Below the pieces are notes generated by a model that saw only the letters and a program-made list of their open reading frames with translations, did not search any database and was not told where the DNA came from. The translations under genes were made by a program, and so were the position numbers. This document shows, in pieces, positions 9,238 through 17,227 of a stretch of 64,000 bases of DNA; within the stretch, counting starts at the first letter, position 1; each line of letters begins with the position of its first letter. Source of the stretch: Roseivirga misakiensis (GTDB lineage: Bacteria > Bacteroidota > Bacteroidia > Cytophagales > Cyclobacteriaceae); the NCBI RefSeq assembly GCF_001747105.1, contig NZ_MDGQ01000005.1, forward strand, positions 1-64,000. Direction: 5' to 3'.

Positions 9238-10617
9238 ATGGATTTTAATAAGAAAAGTTTATTGTCCAATTTCTACATTGCTATGGAGGCAGTGATCGCA
9301 AATAAATTGAGATCACTCCTTACGGCATTGGGGATCATCTTTGGTGTGGCCGCGGTAATCGCTATGCTTGCCATTGGTAATGGTGCTCAATCTGAGATTT
9401 TGGAACAAATAGAGCTAGTTGGTGTCAATAACATTATTGTCAAACCAAATATCGAGCAGGTAGAACAAACGTTAGGGGACGATACCGACGAAGATTCGAA
9501 TAAGTTTTCTCCTGGTCTAAAGCTGTTAGATGTAGAGAGTATTAGAGAGAATATACCAGGTGTAAAACGACTAAGCCCTGAAATACTTCTAGAAACCTAC
9601 ATTATTAAAAATGGTATCAGAAGATCTTCAAAGTTGGTTGGTGTAGAGCCAAGTTATTTTGAGGTAGCCAATTTTGAGCTACAGCGCGGTAAAATGTTCA
9701 GCGAGATGCAGCTTCGTAAAGGAACACCAGTATGTATTATTGGAAAAGGTATACAGTCTAAATTCTTTCCGAGAGAAAACCCAATTGGTAAAAAAATCAA
9801 GGTAGGTAGTCAATGGCTAGAAGTTGTTGGAGTGCTAAAAGAGAGGTTTATTTCTGAAAAAGCGATCTCAAACCTAGGTATTCGAGATTATAATATGGAT
9901 GTTTATACTCCAATTCAGACCGTACTTGTCAGGTATATTAATCGAGATTTGGTAACAGGTTCAGGCTTAAAAAAGAATTTCGGTACAAGCTTCAGATCTT
10001 TCGGAAGAGGTGGGTTTTCCATTACTACGACTACTTCAGATGACAGTGATAAAAAACCATCAAATTATCACCAAATCGATCGTTTGGTAGTTCAAGTAAA
10101 TGAATCTGAAAAATTAAATCCAACAGCCGATGTTTTAGCTAGAATGCTTGAAAGAAGGCATTTTGGAGTAGTAGATTTTGAAGTTTCAATACCAGAACTT
10201 CTCCTAAAACAGCAGCAAAGGACACAGAACATATTCAATATTGTACTTGCCGCAATTGCCGCGATTTCACTTTTAGTAGGTGGTATTGGTATTATGAATA
10301 TCATGCTTGCTTCTGTACTAGAAAGAATTAAAGAAATAGGATTACGTTTATCAATTGGAGCAAAAAAGGCTGATATCATTATGCAGTTCCTCTTTGAGTC
10401 AGTCGTTATATCTGTTTCTGGAGGCATTGTGGGTGTAATTTTAGGTGTAGGTTTAGCCTATGCAGTATCCAGTCTAGCAGATTTCCCAACCCAAATTAGT
10501 TTCACTTCGATACTAATATCATTTGGTGTTGCGGCAACTGTAGGACTAATTTTTGGGATAACACCTGCCAAACGAGCAGCAGAGCAAGATCCAATTACAT
10601 CATTAAGACACGAATAA
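9238..10617 (+). CDS. MacB/FtsX-type ABC transporter permease
   Basis: The protein has one N-terminal helix (about 20-45, beginning NKLRSLLTALGIIFGVAAV), a periplasmic MacB core domain (about 50-320) and three C-terminal helices forming the FtsX domain (ILAAIAAISLLVGGIGIMNIM and the two that follow). It ends with the usual AEQDPITSLRHE tail. E. coli MacB carries an N-terminal ATPase; this 459-residue version lacks it, and no ATPase gene is present in the operon. The nucleotide-binding subunit must be encoded elsewhere. Likely role is export of a compound or envelope component together with the flanking adaptor and TolC-like channel. Confidence 0.9.
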   Translation: MDFNKKSLLSNFYIAMEAVIANKLRSLLTALGIIFGVAAVIAMLAIGNGAQSEILEQIELVGVNNIIVKPNIEQVEQTLGDDTDEDSNKFSPGLKLLDVESIRENIPGVKRLSPEILLETYIIKNGIRRSSKLVGVEPSYFEVANFELQRGKMFSEMQLRKGTPVCIIGKGIQSKFFPRENPIGKKIKVGSQWLEVVGVLKERFISEKAISNLGIRDYNMDVYTPIQTVLVRYINRDLVTGSGLKKNFGTSFRSFGRGGFSITTTTSDDSDKKPSNYHQIDRLVVQVNESEKLNPTADVLARMLERRHFGVVDFEVSIPELLLKQQQRTQNIFNIVLAAIAAISLLVGGIGIMNIMLASVLERIKEIGLRLSIGAKKADIIMQFLFESVVISVSGGIVGVILGVGLAYAVSSLADFPTQISFTSILISFGVAATVGLIFGITPAKRAAEQDPITSLRHE

Positions 10618-10627
10618 TTCAATACAT

Positions 10628-12136
10628 ATGAAAAAGGTCATTATTCTTTTATTGGCAACTTTTTGCCTCTCTCAAACATCAATTTCTCAAGAAAAAAGAG
10701 TGTTAACACTTGAGGAAGTTATTGAGTTGGCTCGAACGCAGTCGAGAAATGCCAAGCAAGCAGAGACAAGTAGAAATTTAGGTTATTGGAGCTTTAATGT
10801 TTACAGTTCTCAATTGAGACCACAACTTTTACTGAGAGGTACTTTGCCGAATATAACCGATAGAGCAACTCCGGTCACCCAAGAGAATGGTGAAATTGAT
10901 TTCGTTTCGGTAAATCAGAACAATTCAAATTTAAGTCTTGGTTTAGAACAAGTGCTACCTTGGACAAACACCACTATTGCCCTTGAAACCAACTTAGCTC
11001 GATTTGATAACTATACAACGGATATTACAAGGTACCAAGGTGACCCTTTTGGAATAACTTTGACTCAACCATTATTCAATGTAAATCCGTTCAAATGGGA
11101 CAAGATAACGGAACCACTTGAGTATGAGCAGTCGAAACGTCAGTATGTTCAAAGCTTAGAATCTACCTCTCAAAGAGCAGCTCAGTTGTTTTTTCAAGTT
11201 CTGGAAGAGCAAATGAACTTACAAATTGAAGAGCAAAATGAAGCAGCCAGTGATACAATTAACAAAGTTGAACAGGGTAGATACAATATAGGTACATCCA
11301 CTGAAGATGAGGTGCTTCAAACTCAATTGGACTTGATTACTGCACAAAGTGGTGCACAACAGGCAAGGCTAGACCTTCAAACAAGTTCACTTGAACTTAG
11401 AAACTTCATTAACATCACTGATGACGTACAGTTAGAGTTGATACCACCTGCTGATGTTCCCAACCTTGCAATTGATTACGAAACTGCTTTACAATATGCT
11501 AAAGATAATCGAGCAGAGTACCTTGATTTTAAATTGGACCGATTAAATGCGGAACGTCAAGTGGCTGAAGCCAGAGCCTTAAGGTTTAGTGCTACAGTAA
11601 GAGCTTCATTCGGCTATAACAGTATTTCAACCGATGCGCTCAGAGGTGTTTATAGAGATGATAATTTGGCTACTGGTTCTACTTTTAGATTGGATTTTGC
11701 TTTACCTATTTTGGATGGTGGTAGAAATAAAGCTAGGATGAGAGTGGCGAGAGAGCAATTGCAATTGGCTGAGTTTAATATCGAACAAGGTCAAATTACA
11801 TTTGAGCAAGAGATTGCAATTGCAGTTAGAAATTTTCAACAGATTAGAAGTCAAATAGAAATAGCACTTAAAAGACAAGAAATCGCATTGAAGCGTTTCG
11901 AAATTACCAACGGAAGATATTTAGCAGGTAAGGTTGATATTCTTGCTCTAGTAAATGCCAGAACAACAAAGGATTCAGCACTTAGAAGTTATATCACTGC
12001 ATTGCGTCAATACTGGAATGCTTATTATGAACTAAGAGCTTTGACTTTATATGATTTTGAGGAGAGTAAACTTTTATATAATCCATTGTTAGATTACGAT
12101 CCAAAGACCAACACAATGGTTGAAAAAACTAAATGA
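10628..12136 (+). CDS. TolC-family outer membrane efflux channel
   Basis: A cleavable signal peptide (MKKVIILLLATFCLSQTSIS) precedes two outer-membrane efflux protein repeats with long Gln/Glu-rich alpha-helical stretches. Typical landmarks are LTLEEVIELARTQS at the mature start and LDFALPILDGGRNKARMRVA in the second repeat. The length of 502 residues fits. It is the last gene of the adaptor-permease-channel operon and is followed by a strong terminator. It would give the pump its exit duct through the outer membrane. Confidence 0.9.
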   Translation: MKKVIILLLATFCLSQTSISQEKRVLTLEEVIELARTQSRNAKQAETSRNLGYWSFNVYSSQLRPQLLLRGTLPNITDRATPVTQENGEIDFVSVNQNNSNLSLGLEQVLPWTNTTIALETNLARFDNYTTDITRYQGDPFGITLTQPLFNVNPFKWDKITEPLEYEQSKRQYVQSLESTSQRAAQLFFQVLEEQMNLQIEEQNEAASDTINKVEQGRYNIGTSTEDEVLQTQLDLITAQSGAQQARLDLQTSSLELRNFINITDDVQLELIPPADVPNLAIDYETALQYAKDNRAEYLDFKLDRLNAERQVAEARALRFSATVRASFGYNSISTDALRGVYRDDNLATGSTFRLDFALPILDGGRNKARMRVAREQLQLAEFNIEQGQITFEQEIAIAVRNFQQIRSQIEIALKRQEIALKRFEITNGRYLAGKVDILALVNARTTKDSALRSYITALRQYWNAYYELRALTLYDFEESKLLYNPLLDYDPKTNTMVEKTK

Positions 12137-12152
12137 TTGTCGACCTTATAAG

Positions 12153-12190
12153 AAAAAGCCTTTTTCGAAATTTCGAAAAGGGCTTTTTTT
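12153..12190. terminator. Bidirectional terminator between TolC-like gene and purB
   Basis: A 14-base stem with almost perfect pairing (AGCCTTTTTCGAAA / TTTCGAAAAGGGCT) is flanked by an A-run on the left and a T-run on the right, so it can end transcription from both converging genes. Confidence 0.8.
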
Positions 12191-13532
12191 ATTGTCCTGT
12201 ATAATTGAAAGGCGTAATAACGCTTAACTCATTCTTGACTTCGTCAGATACATTTAAGGTTTCGATGAACGCTTTTATAGTATCGGCAGTAATTCTATCC
12301 CCCGTTCTTGTAAGCGCCTTCAAAGCCTCATAAGGTTTAGGGTATCCCTCCCTTCTTAAAATTGTCTGAATGGCTTCTGAAACCACCGCCCAGTTATCTT
12401 CCAAATCGGCATTAATAGCGGATTCATTAAGTTCAAGTTTACCAATGCCCTTAATGAGCGATCGGAGTGCGATCAGTGTATGACCTAGTGGCACGCCTAC
12501 ATTTCTTAAAACAGTTGAGTCCGTCAAATCTCTTTGTAGTCTTGATATGGGCAACTTAGCCGATAGGTGTTCAAAAATTGCGTTGGCAATGCCGAGATTA
12601 CCTTCGGCGTTTTCAAAGTCAATAGGATTCACCTTATGGGGCATAGCAGAAGAACCGACTTCACCCGCTTTAATCTTCTGCTTGAAATAGCCCATTGATA
12701 CATATTGCCAAATATCTCTTGAAAAATCGATGAGAATAGTGTTAATCCTTTTTATCGCATCGAAAAGTGCTGCCAAGTGATCGTAATGCTCAATTTGCGT
12801 TGTTGGGTTACTACGCTTTAGGCCCAAATATTCACTTACAAAATGATCACCAAAGGCAATCCAGTCTTCATTTGGGTAGGCCACATGATGGGCGTTAAAG
12901 TTTCCAGTAGCTCCACCAAACTTTGCAGCAAATGGTACATCGCCAAGCATTACTAACTGCTCATCAATTCTCGCCTTGAAAACAGCAATTTCTTTCCCCA
13001 AGCGGGTGGGAGAAGCCGGCTGGCCGTGGGTTTTGGCCAACATAGGAACAGTTGCCCATAGCTCAGACATTTCTTTGAGTAACTCATTTACTTCTAATAA
13101 AGTAGGCTCAATGACCTCATGTAAACCTCTTTTCAATGAAAGTGGTACGGAAGTATTGTTAATATCTTGTGAAGTAAGGCCAAAATGAATGAATTCTTTA
13201 AAGTCAGCGAGGCCTAAGCTGTCAAACTTGTCTTTGATAAAGTACTCAACAGCTTTGACATCATGGTTAGTTGTTTTTTCGATTTCTTTGATCGATCGAG
13301 CGTCAGCCTCAGAGAACTCTTTATAAATATTCCTCAAAGAATCGAAAAGGCCGTTATCTACACCAGCAAGTTGTGGCAATGGTTTTTCGCAAAGCGCGAT
13401 GAAATACTCAATTTCTACCTCTACTCTATATTTTATGAGTGCGTATTCCGAGAAATATTCACCTAAAGTTGAAGTAACTCTTCTATATCGACCATCAACT
13501 GGTGAAACGGCTGTTAAACTATTTAATTCCAT
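12189..13532 (-). CDS. purB: Adenylosuccinate lyase
   Basis: The protein starts MELNSLTAVSPVDGRYRR, typical of the E. coli-like adenylosuccinate lyase branch, and contains the fumarase-superfamily signature GSSAMPHKVNPIDFEN with the catalytic Ser loop. THGQPASPTRLGKE holds the second conserved block. The enzyme removes fumarate from SAICAR and adenylosuccinate in purine synthesis. The start at 13532 is preferred over an upstream ATG at 13571, because it gives the normal N-terminus and 447 residues, and a -7 box lies 28 bases upstream of it. The gene is convergent with the efflux operon. Confidence 0.95.
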   Translation of the reverse strand: MELNSLTAVSPVDGRYRRVTSTLGEYFSEYALIKYRVEVEIEYFIALCEKPLPQLAGVDNGLFDSLRNIYKEFSEADARSIKEIEKTTNHDVKAVEYFIKDKFDSLGLADFKEFIHFGLTSQDINNTSVPLSLKRGLHEVIEPTLLEVNELLKEMSELWATVPMLAKTHGQPASPTRLGKEIAVFKARIDEQLVMLGDVPFAAKFGGATGNFNAHHVAYPNEDWIAFGDHFVSEYLGLKRSNPTTQIEHYDHLAALFDAIKRINTILIDFSRDIWQYVSMGYFKQKIKAGEVGSSAMPHKVNPIDFENAEGNLGIANAIFEHLSAKLPISRLQRDLTDSTVLRNVGVPLGHTLIALRSLIKGIGKLELNESAINADLEDNWAVVSEAIQTILRREGYPKPYEALKALTRTGDRITADTIKAFIETLNVSDEVKNELSVITPFNYTGQ

Positions 13533-13560
13533 GAAATACGATTCAAATTTTGAGAAAGCG

Positions 13561-13568
13561 CAAAGATA
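13561..13568 (-). promoter_or_regulatory. TANNTTTG -7 box for purB
   Basis: On the minus strand the sequence reads TATCTTTG, an exact match to the Bacteroidota -7 consensus, 28 bases upstream of the purB ATG at 13532. It also supports the shorter purB start, since it overlaps the codons of the longer reading. Confidence 0.55.
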
Positions 13569-13645
13569 CAAAATGAATCAAAGACTGGTAAGTCCGCTGA
13601 CACCTAATGCTTATTTCTCAGCTTCATTTCTAGGGAATTAGTCAT

Positions 13646-13653
13646 TACCTTTG
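13646..13653 (+). promoter_or_regulatory. TANNTTTG -7 box for paaE
   Basis: TACCTTTG matches the Bacteroidota -7 consensus and lies 74 bases upstream of the ATG at 13728. No PaaR-type CTAACG/CGTTAG palindrome is visible around it, unlike the paaABCD promoter. Confidence 0.5.
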
Positions 13654-13727
13654 CCGAACCAAAAAATGGGCGATTTAAACTCTTTGCCCAAACTTTTGTT
13701 ACACAGAAAAGAATTTGAGTTCTAGTT

Positions 13728-14819
13728 ATGGCATTTGGTTTATTTAAGAAGAAGCAAGATAAAGTACCTGAAGTGAAAACGGGTTTTTTAAACCTGAAAG
13801 TAAAAGATGTGATTCACGAAACAGCCGATGCTGTAAGTATTCACTTTGAACACCCAGACGACAGAAGAGTCGAATACAAGTCAGGTCAGTTTCTGACAGT
13901 CATTGTTGATGTAAATGGTAAGGAAGAAAGACGTGCCTACTCTCTTTGTACATCACCGCATGTAGATGATAATCCTGCTGTAACCGTGAAGCGTGTGGAT
14001 GGCGGAATCGTCTCAAACTACTTGAATGATCATGTTAAGGCAGGAGATACCATGAAGCTAATGGAGCCAAATGGTAATTTTGTGACGACAATCGATAGTA
14101 ATCAAACAAGACATGTCGTTTTACTGGGTGGAGGTAGCGGTATTACCCCGTTAATGTCTTTAGCCAAATCTATCCTCGATCAAGAGTCTAATTCAAAGGT
14201 CACGTTGGTATACGCAAACAGAAATGTTGAGAGTATAATTTTCAAAGAGGGGTTGAAAGAAATGGAGTCGAATGACAACTTTAACGTTGTGCATATCTTG
14301 GAAACTCCAAATGCCGAAGTTTCAAGTCATGAAGGCTACCTAACACAAGAAATTATAAAGGAGGTCCTAGATAATTTGGGTGAAGAAGCTTCAGAATTCT
14401 TCATTTGTGGACCAACCCCTATGATGGATGTAGCCATTAGTTCTTTGGAAGCTTTAGGCATTGCGTCCTCAAAAATTAGAAAGGAAAGTTTTGTATCCAC
14501 TGCGAGTGAAAAGAAAGAAGAAACTGCCGATTCTGATGAGTTAATAGCCAGAGAAGTGACTATCATTTATGATGGCGAAGAATATAAGTATACTGTAGAA
14601 CCAGATGAAACCATTCTGGAAAAAGGGCTGGATGAAGATGTGGATTTACCTTTCTCATGCCAAAGCGGATTATGTACAGCCTGCCGTGGCAAGTGCTTAT
14701 CCGGTAAAGTAAAAATGGACGAAGATGAAGGCTTATCAGAAGCCGAACTTGATGAAGGCTATGTACTTCCTTGTGTGGGACATCCGTTGACTGATGATGT
14801 AGTGATAGAAATCGGTTAA
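13728..14819 (+). CDS. paaE: Phenylacetyl-CoA epoxidase reductase subunit PaaE
   Basis: Three domains follow in order: an FAD-binding barrel with RAYS at 69-72, an NAD(P)-binding domain with GGGSGITP at 134-141, and a C-terminal plant-type 2Fe-2S ferredoxin with Cys311, Cys316, Cys319 and Cys349. This is the PaaE/PaaK layout; the protein passes electrons from NADPH to the di-iron oxygenase PaaAC. The other subunits are encoded about 7.5 kb to the right (21.0-23.9 kb), so paaE stands apart from its operon. A related role as a general ferredoxin reductase (HmpX-like) cannot be excluded, but the nearby paa genes favour PaaE. Confidence 0.82.
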   Translation: MAFGLFKKKQDKVPEVKTGFLNLKVKDVIHETADAVSIHFEHPDDRRVEYKSGQFLTVIVDVNGKEERRAYSLCTSPHVDDNPAVTVKRVDGGIVSNYLNDHVKAGDTMKLMEPNGNFVTTIDSNQTRHVVLLGGGSGITPLMSLAKSILDQESNSKVTLVYANRNVESIIFKEGLKEMESNDNFNVVHILETPNAEVSSHEGYLTQEIIKEVLDNLGEEASEFFICGPTPMMDVAISSLEALGIASSKIRKESFVSTASEKKEETADSDELIAREVTIIYDGEEYKYTVEPDETILEKGLDEDVDLPFSCQSGLCTACRGKCLSGKVKMDEDEGLSEAELDEGYVLPCVGHPLTDDVVIEIG

Positions 14820-14844
14820 GTAGAGAAGGTTTAAAAAAAAACTG

Positions 14845-14874
14845 AGCCCAAAGAAAAATCTTTGGGCTTTTTTT
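14845..14874 (+). terminator. Terminator after paaE
   Basis: A perfect 10-bp stem (AGCCCAAAGA / TCTTTGGGCT) with an AAAA loop is followed by a T-run, 25 bases after the paaE stop. Confidence 0.88.
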
Positions 14875-14966
14875 GTCTCCAAAGTTGTAACACATACGAC
14901 ATATAGATATCTAAGGCTTAACAGATGATTTTTGCCTTTATCCTATAATTTGACTAAATCTGAAAT

Positions 14967-16241
14967 ATGAAACTCACCACACAAGAAAATACCACCAATA
15001 ATCAGAGTTTGTTGAAGCGTTACAACGAGTGTCGTCAGATAACAGAAGAGATTTGTGAGCCGCTACAACCTGAAGATTTTGTGGTACAACCTGTGGCAGA
15101 AGTGAGTCCTCCAAAATGGCATTTGGCTCATACTACGTGGTTCTTTGAGAATTTTATATTAAAGGATCACATGCCTGAATACAAAATTTTCGATGACGAT
15201 TATCACTTCCTTTTTAATAGCTACTATGAAACAGAAGGCGAAAGATGGCAGCGATCGGAAAGAGGGTTTTTAACAAGGCCCTGGGTAAAGGAGGTGATGG
15301 CGTATCGCGACTATGTGGATGAGCATATGGCTCAGTTTATTTCTCAAACAACTTTGAGTAAATCCATTATAGACGTTTTAGAAATAGGAATAAACCACGA
15401 ACAGCAACATCAAGAATTACTTGTTTACGACATCAAGCATATTTTAGGTATTAACCCTTTATTTCCCACTTATAAAACTCCAATATCTAAGTCAGAGGAA
15501 GTCATTCTAGATCAAAACTTTTTAGATGTGGCCGAGGGTATTTACTCAATTGGTTATGCTGGCGAGAATTTTCATTTTGATAATGAAGAAGGAGAGCATA
15601 AAGCCTTTGTTCATGCCTATAGAATCCAAGATCGGTTGATTACTGCTGGAGAATATATAGAGTTTATGGAAGCTGGAGGTTATGAAGACTTCAACTTCTG
15701 GTTAATGGAAGGCTTCGAATGGGCTAAAGGAGAAAAGATTAAGGCCCCATTTTATTGGTTCAAAGAAGGTGGTGTTTGGAAGCATTATACGCTCGGAGGT
15801 TTAGAGGAAGTAAATCCTAATGAACCCATCACGCATATAAACTACTATGAGGCAGACGCCTTTGCCAAGTGGAAAGGGAAACGTTTACCAACAGAGTTTG
15901 AGTGGGAGATTGCTTGTCGGCAGTATGAACCAACAATACCCGAGTCGGCAAATTTTTTAGATCAAAGGAGTTTCAGACCAATGCCTAGGGTTGGCAATAG
16001 CACCCAATTTTTTGGAGACGTTTGGGAATGGACCAACAGCGCATACGCCCCTTATCCCTTTTATCAGAAGGTAGATGGCGCCTTAGGAGAGTATAATGGT
16101 AAATTCATGATTAATCAGATGGTACTAAGAGGAGGCTCATTCGCCACCATGAAAAATCACATTCGCCACACTTATCGAAACTTCTTTCACCCCAATTTGC
16201 GTTGGCACTTTACAGGCTTAAGACTTGCCGAAACTATTTAA
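14967..16241 (+). CDS. egtB: Ergothioneine biosynthesis protein EgtB (sulfoxide synthase)
   Basis: The N-terminal DinB-like domain carries the iron ligands: WHLAHTTWFFE at 51-61 and the HxxxH of NHEQQHQE at 144-148. The C-terminal half is an FGE-sulfatase/C-type lectin domain with RLPTEFEWE and GDVWEWT. The protein joins trimethylhistidine to a thiol donor and oxygen to give a sulfoxide. Its 424 residues match EgtB rather than OvoA, which has an extra methyltransferase domain. The next gene is egtD, one base after the stop, so both are made together. No egtA, egtC or egtE gene is nearby; the thiol donor is not evident. Confidence 0.93.
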   Translation: MKLTTQENTTNNQSLLKRYNECRQITEEICEPLQPEDFVVQPVAEVSPPKWHLAHTTWFFENFILKDHMPEYKIFDDDYHFLFNSYYETEGERWQRSERGFLTRPWVKEVMAYRDYVDEHMAQFISQTTLSKSIIDVLEIGINHEQQHQELLVYDIKHILGINPLFPTYKTPISKSEEVILDQNFLDVAEGIYSIGYAGENFHFDNEEGEHKAFVHAYRIQDRLITAGEYIEFMEAGGYEDFNFWLMEGFEWAKGEKIKAPFYWFKEGGVWKHYTLGGLEEVNPNEPITHINYYEADAFAKWKGKRLPTEFEWEIACRQYEPTIPESANFLDQRSFRPMPRVGNSTQFFGDVWEWTNSAYAPYPFYQKVDGALGEYNGKFMINQMVLRGGSFATMKNHIRHTYRNFFHPNLRWHFTGLRLAETI

Positions 16242-16242
16242 T

Positions 16243-17208
16243 ATGAATGACTCCACTGAGGCACTTAGTGCCTTCGCCGAAGATATAAGAACTGGACTAA
16301 ACCAGTTTCCGAAAACATTGCCTTCAAGATACTTCTATGATCAGATTGGAGATGAGCTTTTCCAAAGAATTATGGATTTGGATGAGTATTATCTGACAAG
16401 AGCAGAATTTGAAGTTTTTGTTCGCCAAAAGGCAGAAATACTGAAAGCCTTTTTAGGTGATAACGATAATTTTAGATTGGTAGAATTAGGCGCTGGTGAT
16501 GGTACAAAGACCAAAGTATTATTGTCGCATTTTGTAGAGCAAAAAGTCGACTTTACTTATTCGCCAATTGATATTTCTGGTCATGTTTTGGCACAACTGA
16601 AAGATGATTTAAGTGCCGAAATACCTTCACTAAAAGTAGAACCGATCGTGGGGGAATACTTTAGTGCTTTAAAAGAACTCAGTGGAAACGATAGTACTAA
16701 AGAGGTAGTACTATTTTTAGGCTCCAACATAGGAAATTTTGACGAAGCCTCTGGGGTAGAGTTTTTGAAGCATATAGGTGCTAATCTGGCGGCTGGGGAT
16801 ATGCTTTTGATCGGTTTCGATTTGATGAAAGACCCTCGAAAAATACTTTCGGCATACAATGATAGAGAAGGTGTCACGAAAGCCTTTAACTTAAATCTGC
16901 TCACCAGAATCAATTCAGAACTTGGCGCAAATTTTAAAATCGACCAATTCGATCACTTTCCTACTTATGATCCGTTGACTGGAGAAACCAAAAGTCATAT
17001 TGTAAGCAAGATCAAACAGGAAGTATTTATTGAAGCTTTGGGCGAAAGTATCGATTTTGAAGCGTGGGAAGCAATACACACAGAAGTTTCTCAAAAGTAT
17101 TCCTACAAGATGATCGAATCCTTTGCAGAAGAGGCTGGATTCCGAATTGTGAAAAACTTTACAGATTCCAACGACTATTTTGTGGATTCTCTTTGGGAGA
17201 AGGTATAG
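16243..17208 (+). CDS. egtD: L-histidine N(alpha)-methyltransferase EgtD
   Basis: The 321-residue protein has the EgtD landmarks: LPSRYFYDQIGDELFQRI near the start, the SAM-binding LVELGAGDGTKTK, and LFLGSNIGNF. It adds three methyl groups to histidine, giving the hercynine used by EgtB. The ATG at 16243 was chosen because it gives the normal EgtD start; a TTG at 16225 would overlap egtB and adds only six residues. The gene ends 12 bases before the convergent thioredoxin-like gene, with a hairpin covering both stop codons. Confidence 0.94.
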   Translation: MNDSTEALSAFAEDIRTGLNQFPKTLPSRYFYDQIGDELFQRIMDLDEYYLTRAEFEVFVRQKAEILKAFLGDNDNFRLVELGAGDGTKTKVLLSHFVEQKVDFTYSPIDISGHVLAQLKDDLSAEIPSLKVEPIVGEYFSALKELSGNDSTKEVVLFLGSNIGNFDEASGVEFLKHIGANLAAGDMLLIGFDLMKDPRKILSAYNDREGVTKAFNLNLLTRINSELGANFKIDQFDHFPTYDPLTGETKSHIVSKIKQEVFIEALGESIDFEAWEAIHTEVSQKYSYKMIESFAEEAGFRIVKNFTDSNDYFVDSLWEKV

Positions 17209-17227
17209 TCCTAGACTCTGCTAGGAC
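17208..17227. other. Hairpin spanning two convergent stop codons
   Basis: A perfect 7-bp inverted repeat (GTCCTAG / CTAGGAC, 6-base loop) lies between egtD and the thioredoxin-like gene; the last base of the egtD TAG and the whole TAG of the opposite gene fall in the arms. No clean T-run follows on either side, so it is only a possible bidirectional terminator or RNA-end stabiliser. Confidence 0.5.

Noticed and set aside
10092-10427. 111-residue minus-strand reading frame inside the permease gene
   Set aside because: It is the antisense shadow of a well-supported FtsX domain with no start context or protein-like features of its own.
9238-10617. Possible truncation of a full MacB that lost its ATPase domain
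   Set aside because: The start has the normal permease N-terminus directly behind the adaptor gene and no ATPase remnant precedes it, so this is a stand-alone permease type and not a broken gene.
14563-14895. 110-residue minus-strand reading frame over the paaE end
   Set aside because: It covers the 2Fe-2S domain of paaE on the opposite strand and runs through the terminator; composition is His/Leu-rich and shadow-like.
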